From positions 16,327 to 80,326 of the forward strand of contig SADC01000504.1 in NCBI GenBank assembly GCA_004194705.1: a stretch of 64,000 bases of DNA, in the 5' to 3' direction. Below the pieces are notes generated by a model that was not told the origin of the DNA, searched no databases, and saw only the letters and a list, made by a program, of their open reading frames with translations. How positions within the stretch are numbered: position 1 is the stretch's first letter; every line of letters begins with the position of its first letter. Shown piece after piece: positions 56,117 through 64,000 of the stretch. This DNA is from Ditylenchus dipsaci (taxonomy: Eukaryota; Nematoda; Chromadorea; Rhabditida; Anguinidae). The position numbers were made by a program, and so were the translations under genes.

Positions 56117-57930
56117 CGGAAGGCCGACGATTGCGGGATTTAAGATTGCGGGAATTGAAACTGCGGGAGTTCAAATTGCGGGATTTCAGATTGCAGGAAG
56201 TTCAAACTGCGGAGTTCAAATTGCGGGATTTTTAAATTACGGAAGTTCAAATTGCGGGACTTCAAATTGCTGGGCTTTTAAAGCATTATAAGCTTTATAT
56301 TTCAATCCGAAATTTTAGATTCTGGCTCTACAATGATAACATTTACGTGCTTAATTACCATCTTTCTTTATCGATCTTTAATTAGATTACCGCACAAAAA
56401 ATTACACTTCACAGCGCACACAGAATCCAAAAAGAGAAATTTTATTTCTATCACATACATAAACAACGGGACAACAAGGTAATAACACTTCTAATGCCAT
56501 GATACTTTTCTAAATGTGCTGCAATTGCGACCAGAAATTCCATCCGAGGCAGACCGGCTCCACTTGAATAATCAGATACCAACTGCTAAATTTGCTCACG
56601 CGAGAAGATTGCCTTCTTTGATCTCATGCCTCCTTTGACTTGCGACACTGGATTTCGGTTTCTCCTAAGAATGTTGAATTTATAAACGTGGTACAGATAG
56701 CTTCATAGCTATAAAGAAGTATAATAAAGAGCTTACAATTCAATTATTTCCCGTGTTTTCTCTTCATCGCTTGCGGCTTCTTAATAAAGTCGCCAATCGA
56801 AGAGTTGGAGTGTCGAAAAAACTGTCGAAATTCCTGTTCCAATTTTCCACTCCGTTGTTGGTTCTTGGCAGACCTTGTTTTCGCCCGATCGTGCATGTTC
56901 GCGATTGCTTTTAAGTTGAAGCGTGACGTCAGTAGCAAAGATGAGATGCCTGGGTTCTAGCCGCGCCGGTCCAAGAAAGCCCGCTGGAAGTAGTTCTACC
57001 CGAAAGCCATTTGCTGCTAAATAAGCGTAGATAAGCAAAGTTGCTGAAAAAATCAGTAGTATTGCAAAAAACCTGAGTCATAGTAGAGGAATTGTTCGCC
57101 CTCGTTTGTGTTCTTCATGTGCACTGGCCAGTTGACGCTTCGCTCACCACGATTAACTGCTCCGATATCTTTATTTCGATGGTGAGTTAAACGAGCTACA
57201 ATAAAATGAATATTAAAGATGCTAGATTATTCAGACAGAATAAATGCCACCTGTAACCGTCTTTCTTGCTGGCATTGCTTGCAGAAATTCTTCATTCAAT
57301 CCACCAAAAGCTTGATTGACTAGACTTCCGACCGGCGTGTCGCGATTTGCCTCGGCTTGAAGATTGCGTTGACAAGCGTTTCCTAGCCTAAGACAACGGT
57401 CATTCTATGCCATATATATTCCATGAAAAATAAATTACTTACTTCCACTGCTGCCACATCAGGTAGATGCCCGTAATGTCCATTTCCTTAAACAAGATCA
57501 TTTCGATTTGTCGATGTTGCCGTTCCTCCGGAGCGACTGTTTGAGCATTCCCATCTCCACAGTCCATCACGATGCCGGACACCTCGAAAGATCATCGAGA
57601 AACCATTGCAAAAGCCTAGCATCTTGCCTCTTTCTGTATAGAACGCGCTCTCCATTTCTAAAAAAGAAACAGAGGTCAGTTTGTCAATAACTCGACATAA
57701 TTCGTATACAATTCGTATAATTCGTATACAAGAAAATTCGTATACAGAACATGAGATTTCTACAGAGTTATAAAAAGCCTTTAAAAGTCCCGAAATTTGA
57801 ACTCCCGGAATCTAAAAGTCCCGCAATTTGAACTCCGTAATTTGAAAATCCCGCAATTTTAACTTCCCGCAATCTGAAATCCCGCAATTTGAACTCCGCA
57901 GTTTCAATTCCCGCAATCGTCGGCCTTCCG
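56117..57930 (-). mobile_element. Foldback transposon with GCGGGATTTCAAATT array arms
   Basis: CGGAAGGCCGACGATTGCGGG at the left and its inverse at the right are flanked by AAATAT. Each arm is an array of 15-17 base units (TTGCGGGA, TTCAAA). The interior carries intron-containing minus-strand coding sequence, annotated separately. Confidence 0.88.
56744..57680 (-). pseudogene. Unrecognised coding remnant inside the 56117-57930 element
   Basis: Minus-strand frames read in order. Near 57660-57440 they give NGERVLYRKRQDARLLQWFLD, then, shifted, GIVMDCGDGNAQTV and EERQHRQIEMILFKEMDITG, ending WQQWK before GTAAGT. At 57380-57250 they give CQRNLQAEANRDTPVGSLV and AFGGLNEEFLQAMPARK. At 57200-57070 they give RLTHHRNKDIGAVNRGERSV and WPVHMKNTNEGEQFLYYDSG. 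Further frames reach 56744. The pieces are joined by plausible introns and broken by frame slips. I do not recognise the family. Being inside inverted repeats, it is probably the element's transposase or an accessory gene. Confidence 0.5.
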
Positions 57931-58582
57931 AAATATCCAACTAGCGCCAAAATGTCGTATTTTGTATTTTCTTATATTTTGAAAAATCGTAGGTTTTCTT
58001 TTTTTTTAAATTCTTTTTTCATTACGTCATTAAAAATAATTCATTTTATTGTCAAAAAAATACATCACTATGTCAATTAAACAAGAGCATTAACATATGG
58101 AGCATATTCAGTTTTTGCTTGAAGAATATAACAAAAAAAGGCATGGTGTTCTTTTAATTTTTCACTCTACAATTAAGCACAATAAAGTGAAATTTCCAAA
58201 AACTTAACTCACAGCTTTTGAAATGCATGAAACCAGCAAGAGAACATTACTTAACTTCTTAGCTCCAGCTAAAGTTCCTAATTGAGTTTGCAAATGGTGC
58301 AAGAGTATTTTAGAATAACGTTGAGATTCTTGTTCTAAGAGAATCTATCTTTTGTGTTCAAATCCTCTGGCACTAAAATTTAAAAAAGAACGTGATACAG
58401 AAATTTTTAAAAAATTACCTGAGCTACAAAACATTATTGCTTTAAGCAACACATATTCTTCAAGATTTAGTCCTACGCGTTTTAAAGGATTCATTACAAC
58501 AGAAAAAAGCTCTTTTTGTGACTGTGCTTGAAATCTTAATTTGAAAATGTTGATACGAAATTATACTTTTTATAAGCACAGC
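57931..58582. other. No recognised feature
   Basis: AT-rich spacer between two transposons. Nothing supportable is seen. Confidence 0.4.
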
Positions 58583-59475
58583 CATACTTGGACACGCAAA
58601 AAAACAGCGGCAGCGGCGGCGGCGAGCGGCGGGCTGTCAGAAAAACAGCGGCAGCGGCGGAAAAAGCGGCGGCGGCGGCGGAAGGGCCAAAAAACAGCGG
58701 CAGCGGCGGCGGCAGCGGCGGGTCGAAAATGAGCGGCGGCGGCAGCGGCGTGTGAAAAATCTCATTTACTACTTTATTAAAAAAAATTTAACTCTATTTA
58801 TTTTTTGAATTTTTTGTCATCATCCATATTTTATGACAATACACTTGGAAACTTAATCAACTGATCATTTACTCAAATAGTGTGAGTATTGCATAAAAAA
58901 GTACGGTGGATACCGTATTTTCTTAAATAATGACCCCGGGTCATTATTTTTCAACCCCTCAAAAATTCCGAAATTGTCAATCGAAAATGGCCTTAACTCT
59001 GAAATCCTAGTCAAAAATAAGGGGGGTGTCATCATTAGAGAGGGGTCATATTAGAGAAAATACGGTATCTACATTCGTGAATCGATTCCCAAGAGTTTTG
59101 GGCTCAACGTTAAGTGCAAACGCAAAAGATGCTGCCTCTGAATTCATTCAGGAAGTAACCACCACACGCTCACTACGCTCCACTACTGCCAAAATCAGCG
59201 GATTGCAGAAGAAGCCGTGGACATGTACCTAAAACCAGTTTTTTAGTTTTGTAACGCAAAAAAAATGAATAAAAACAAATTTCGAAGGTTTAAACAAGCG
59301 GCAGAGGCGGCGGCGGAGACAGCGGCGTCGCAGCAGCGCTGACTGAAAAGAGCGGCGGAGGCAGCGGCGGAGACTAAAAATGGAGCGCGGCGGCAGCGGC
59401 GGCTGAAAAATGCAGCGGCGAACGGCGCGGCGAGCGGCGCCGCTCGCCGCTAGCGACACCGCTCGTCCAAGTATG
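58583..59475. mobile_element. hAT-type element with AGCGGCGGC arms
   Basis: CATACTTGGAC and its inverse GTCCAAGTATG are flanked by AGCACAGC on both sides (58575-58582 and 59476-59483), an exact 8-bp duplication. The arms are runs of GCGGCAGCGGCGG, extremely GC-rich in an AT-rich setting. The TACCGTATTT element at 58911 is nested in it. Confidence 0.88.
58911..59067. mobile_element. TACCGTATTT-family MITE (AATAATGACCCC word)
   Basis: TACCGTATTTTCTTAAATAA, TGACCCCGGGTCATTATTT, then GAGAGGGGTCATATTAGAG and AAAATACGGTA. It is nearly the inverse of 30736-30892. Confidence 0.85.
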
Positions 59476-59952
59476 AGCACAGCTTTTCTTATTTTAAAAA
59501 AAAATATTTTCTTTACCGGAAACGTCTTTTCCAAAAATAGATGAAAAACGGAAAAGTTTTTTCAAATTGTAATCAAATAATTTTGGAGGGCTAACCGGGC
59601 TTCAGCACCAACACCCCCCCCCTAAAAATACCATAAAGTCAAAAAAAGTGTAGTAAAATGACCTTTTGGGGCTTTAGCAGCCCTCCCCTCGAAATTTTTT
59701 TCTGGATACGCTCTGCCCATACCCACCACCATTGTCGCACGGCCACCAGCGCCGGTTCGGCGAAGCAGGAAGCTGGAAAAAAAGATCGGCGCCTAAAGAA
59801 AGCTTGATTTTTGTCCGATTGAATCATTTTAACGTCGCGCTTGTTCTTATTATTGCTTTAATCATTGTAGACAGTCTTTTAAAAAATCTAGATTCATATA
59901 TTGAGTTGATCACAAAGTTCGTAGCCCTCTCTTACTCAATTTTTTACAACTA

Positions 59953-60978
59953 CAGGGTGCCCGAAATTACACGCACATTTTCTTTTTGTCTTTAAACTGT
60001 TCAAATACGCTAGGCTCATTATTGGCTAAAAAATTTTTCTAAAAATTTGCTCCATACAAAGACTTTTTTCTCCAGCTCTTTGAAATCTCAGAAAATCAGT
60101 CAATAGCTTGTTAGAAAGCCAAGATTCAGGGCTACATGCTGATGTAAAAATATTGACAAAGTGGCAACAAAAATTTGACAAAAAATGGCAATATATAGAT
60201 TTGAGGGCGTAAACCAGTATTTTGAGGGCGTAAATCAGTTTTTTTGAGGGCGTAAATCAGTTTTTTGAGGGCGTAAACTACTTATAGCCCTCATTATTAT
60301 TTGATTATTTATCATTATTATCTTTATTGATTTTTTATGTCTGTACGATATATCTGTCTTTAAATGAGTTTGTCGTTTAGATAATGGCTTATATCAAGAA
60401 GCAAGAACTGCGCTCTTCCTTCGTCTAGGAAATAGGAATCAAGCGAAAGGCCATTGACGTCATGGATGCCTTTTGTGAAGATATTTTCGAACGTCCGTGT
60501 CAGGATGCTAGTTTTCTCGCGAAGTAGGTCGCTTTTTACTGAAATTGTTATTTTGGAAAGCGTCTTGTTTTCAGGCGCTATCAGTCTCACAAGAAGCAGA
60601 AGGTTTCAACGATATCCGTTCTTGAAATTGATTCGTCTACTCGGCTCCTTTCGAAAGGTGAGTTGGCCAAGCATGCTGTTGCCGAAGGGACGAAAGCTGT
60701 GGCGATTTACAATGACTCTTTCCCGGAGAAAGCCTGAGGCTTTTATACTTTTTGTTTCGTCAGCAAAAAGTCCATCGTCGTATTAGCTATTCTTTTGAAA
60801 ATAAAGAGAAGTGGGAAGTTTGGCGTCTATTTCTAGGTGTGGTTGTGTTCTTCGTTCTCAAAAATTCCACAATTCTGGAGATTTCCACGAGTTAGAATCC
60901 CGAAAATGGAAATCGACCGGCAAGGCGCTACGTACACGATCTTTTTTTTTGATGTGCGCGTAATTTCGGGACACCCTG
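59953..60978. mobile_element. Element with CAGGGTGTCCCGAAATTACGCGC ends
   Basis: CAGGGTGCCCGAAATTACACGC at the left and GCGCGTAATTTCGGGACACCCTG at the right, each next to TA, suggest a Tc1/mariner-superfamily element. Inside are five GAGGGCGTAAA(T/C)CAG units (60200-60285) and a 76-codon minus-strand frame of no recognised family. Confidence 0.75.
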
Positions 60979-61285
60979 TACATTGCAAATCAGAAATGTA
61001 TGACTAATAATATTTTATCATGTTACCGTGTTTGATATCATCAGATTCGGGATTTGATAAAAAAAATCAAAAAATTGTCTTGTATTTAAAATCATTTCAA
61101 CATTTCAAAAAATTTGAATTTCCGCCAAATTTTCAAGTTGAATCTTTTTTGACTTAAATAAGACTTTGCAGTCATTTATAAGGACTTCAAAGTTATATTA
61201 AAGTCAATATTTTAAGTCGAAAAATTTTTGAATTTTAAAATTCGGCAGGAATTCAAAAACTTTTGAGAGGTAAGAGGTAGCAAGT

Positions 61286-61745
61286 AGGGTTGTCGAGTAC
61301 TCGAAATTTTCGAGTACTCGACTCGAAATCTTATCAAAACTTGAAATTTTCGAGTCGAGTACTCGACTCGATATTCGAAACTCGAAAATTTCGAGTACTC
61401 GACTCGATACTCGAAATCTGAATAATTTCGAATTTACTCGAAATTATTCGATTTCGAGTAGAATTTTTGTCGAAATTTTGGTTAAAAATTTAATCATTTG
61501 AAGTTGGTAAGGCATAATAAAGCCATAAAAAAAAATTTGGTTCTCGAGCACATTTTTATTATTAAATTCTATACTTCAAACTCGAAATTTTCGAGTACTC
61601 GACTCGATGATCGAAACTCGAATCTTTCGAGTCGAGTACTCGACTCGGTATTCGAAACTTTAAACTTTCGAGTACTCGACTCGACTCGATATTCGAAACT
61701 CGAGATTTTCGAGTACTCGACTCGATACTCGAAACTCGAAAAATT
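61286..61745. mobile_element. TAGGG-type MITE with TCGAGTACTCGA arms, right end lost
   Basis: TAGGGTTGTCGAGTACTCGA opens the element. It consists of about ten CGAGTACTCGACTCGATA palindromic units. The expected closing CCCTA is missing: the sequence runs directly into copy 2 of the duplication. Confidence 0.75.
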
Positions 61746-61747
61746 TC

Positions 61748-64000
61748 GAAATTGTCAATCGAAAATGGCCTTAACTCTGAAATCCTAGTCAAAAATAAGG
61801 GGGGTGTCATCATTAGAGAGGGGGTCATTATTAGAGAAAATACGGTATCTACATTCGTGAATCGATTCCAAGAGTTTGGGCTCAACGTTAAGTGCAAACG
61901 CAAAAGATGCTGCCTCTGAATTCATTCAGGAAGTAACCACCACACGCTCACTACGCTCCACTACTGCCAAAATCAGCCGGATTGCAGAAGAAGCCGTGGA
62001 CATGTACCTAAAACCAGTTTTTTAGTTTTGTAACGCAAAAAAATGAATAAAAAACAATTTCGAAGGTTTAAAACAAGCGGCAGAGGCGGCGGCGGAGACA
62101 GCGGCGTCGGCAGCAGCGCTGACTGAAAAAGAGCGGCGGAGGCAGCGGCGGAGACTAAAAATGGAGCGGCGGCGGCAGCGGCGGCTGAAAAATGCAGCGG
62201 CGAACGGCGCGGCGAGCGGCGCCGCTCGCCGCTAGCGACACCGCTCGTCCAGTATGAGCACAGCTTTTCTTATTTAAAAAAAAATATCTTCTTTACCGGA
62301 AACGTCTTTTCAAAAATAGATGAAAAACGAAAAGTTTTTTTCAAATTGTAATCAAATAATTTTGGAGGCTAACCGGGCTTCAGCACCAACACCCCCCCCC
62401 CCTAAAAATACCATAAAAGTCAAAAAAAGTGTAGGTAAATGACCTTTTGGGGGCTTTAGCAGCCCCTCCCCCTCGAAATTTTTTTCTGGATACGCCTCTG
62501 CCCATACCCACCACACATTGTCGCACGGCCACCAGCGCCGGTTCGGCGAAGCAAAGCTGGAAAAAAAGATCGGCGCCTAAAGAAAGCTTGATTTTTTGTC
62601 CGATTGAATCATTTAACGTCGCGCTTGTTCTTATTATTGCTTTAATCATTGTAGACAGTCTTTTTAAAAAATCTAGATTCATATATTGAGTTGATCACAA
62701 AGTTCGTAGCCCCTCTCTTACTCAATTTTTTACCAACTACAGGGTGTCCCGAAATTACACGCACATTTTTCTTTTTGTCTTTAAACTGTTCAAATACGCT
62801 AGGCTCATTATTGGCTAAAAAATTTTTCTAAAAATTTGCTCCATACAAAGACTTTTTTCTCCAGCTCTTTGAAATCTCAGAAAATCAGTCAATAGCTTGT
62901 TAGAAAGCCAAGATTCAGGGCTACATGCTGATGTAAAAATATTGACAAAGTGGCAACAAAAATTTGACAAAAAATGGCAATATATAGATTTGAGGGCGTA
63001 AACCAGTATTTTGAGGGCGTAAATCAGTTTTTGAGGGCGTAAATCAGTTTTTGAGGGCGTAAACTACTTATAGCCCTCATTATTATTGATTATTTATCAT
63101 TATTATCTTTATTGATTTTTTATGTCTGTACGATATATCTGTCTTTAAATGAGTTTGTCGTTTAGATAATGGCTTATATCAAGAAGCAAGAACTGCGCTC
63201 TTCCTTCGTCTAGGAAATAGGAATCAAGCGAAAGGCCATTGACGTCATGGATGCCTTTTGTGAAGATATTTTCGAAACGTCCGTGTCAGGATGCTAGTTT
63301 TCTCGGAAGTAGGTCGCTTTTTACTGAAATTGTTATTTTGGAAAGCGTCTTGTTTCAGGCGCTATCAGTCTCACAAGAAGCAGAAGGTTTCAACGATATC
63401 CGTTCTTGAAATTGATTCGTCTACTCGGCTCCTTTCGAAAGGTGAGTTGGCCAAGCATGCTGTTGCCGAAGGGACGAAGCTGTGGCGATTTACAATGACT
63501 CTTTCCCGGAGAAAGCCTGAGGCTTTTATACTCTTTTGTTCGTTCAGCACAAGTCCATCGTCGTATAGCTATTCTTTTGAAAATAAAGAGAAGTGGAAGT
63601 TTGGCGTCTATTTCTAGGTGTGGTTGTGTTCTTCGTTCTCAAAAATTCCACAATTCTGGAGATTTCCACGAGTTAGAATCCCGAAAATGAAATCGACCGG
63701 CAAGGCGCTACGTACACGATCTTTTTTTTGATGTGCGCGTAATTTCGGACACCCTGCTTACATTGCAAATCAGAAATGTATGACTAATAATATTTTATCA
63801 TTTTACCGTGTTTGATATCATCAGATTCGGGATTGATAAAAAAATTTCAAAAAATTGTCTTGTATTTAAAATCATTTCAACATTTCAAAAAATTTTGATT
63901 TCCGCCAAATTTTCAAGTTGAATCTTTTTTGACTTAAATAAGACTTTGCAGTCATTTATAAGGACTTCAAAGTTATATTAAAGTCAATATTTAAGTCGAA
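61748..64000 (+). repeat. Tandem duplication, copy 2 (runs off the window)
   Basis: It repeats the second half of the GC-rich hAT element (AGCGGC arm to 62260), the CAGGGTG element (62740-63756) and following sequence. It is cut by the window end at the equivalent of about 61222 in copy 1. Confidence 0.9.

Larger units (their letters stand above)
58970..61747 (+). repeat. Tandem duplication, copy 1 (period about 2.78 kb)
   Basis: From CGAAATTGTCAATCGAAAATGG (58970) the sequence recurs at about 61748 and stays collinear to the window end. The copies differ mostly by one-base homopolymer changes, with occasional substitutions. Confidence 0.9.

Noticed and set aside
57500..57620. Actin-like motif GIVMDCGDG in the foldback element
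   Set aside because: The resemblance is limited to a few residues; nothing before or after it looks like actin.
58541..58732. Ala/Arg-rich frame near the GC-rich arm
   Set aside because: It is a reading of the GCGGCAGCGGCGG repeat of a hAT-type element.

Overview
This window is animal nuclear DNA, not bacterial: AT-rich, intron-rich genes set in a dense mass of DNA transposons. Introns are bounded by GTAAG-like donors and short TTTTCAG/TTTGCAG acceptors. Three genes have such an acceptor directly before their ATG, the layout expected for spliced-leader trans-splicing. Together this suggests a nematode or another trans-splicing invertebrate with a TE-rich genome; the species cannot be named from sequence alone.

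Four protein genes can be supported. (1) A class A-like GPCR lies on the minus strand and runs from 20.27 kb down to 7.55 kb. TM1, TM2, TM3-4, ECL2, the end of TM6 and TM7 sit on separate exons, and one intron holds a 20-copy, 113-bp satellite array. (2) A small MARVEL-like multi-pass membrane protein lies at 25.73-26.88 kb on the plus strand. (3) A Ser-rich, apparently disordered protein lies at 27.66-33.07 kb (plus). (4) A large USP37-type deubiquitinase lies at 35.32-51.02 kb (plus). It has a PH-like N-terminus, the USP Cys box, the DAHEF motif, a Cys-rich finger, the KRY-like strand and the GHY His box. Between its KRY and His boxes, spliced in compatible phases, it carries a complete OTU cysteine-protease domain. 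A deubiquitinase domain of one fold inserted inside the catalytic domain of another is the most striking thing here.

The rest is transposon-derived: hAT elements and hAT MITEs with 8-bp target duplications (one set nested three deep), pogo/Tigger-type elements with TA duplications and CAGTC termini, a large TACCGTATTT terminal-repeat family, Tc1/mariner remnants, tRNA-derived SINEs and foldbacks whose arms are arrays of 15-20 bp units. The last 5 kb is a tandem duplication with a period of about 2.78 kb.

A caution on reading frames. Many otherwise sound exons need one extra base, usually at a short homopolymer, to stay open, and the two copies of the terminal duplication also differ mainly by single-base homopolymer changes. 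Residual long-read consensus error is a likely cause, so I call the genes intact-looking but frameshifted as given. Decay of the genes is the alternative.
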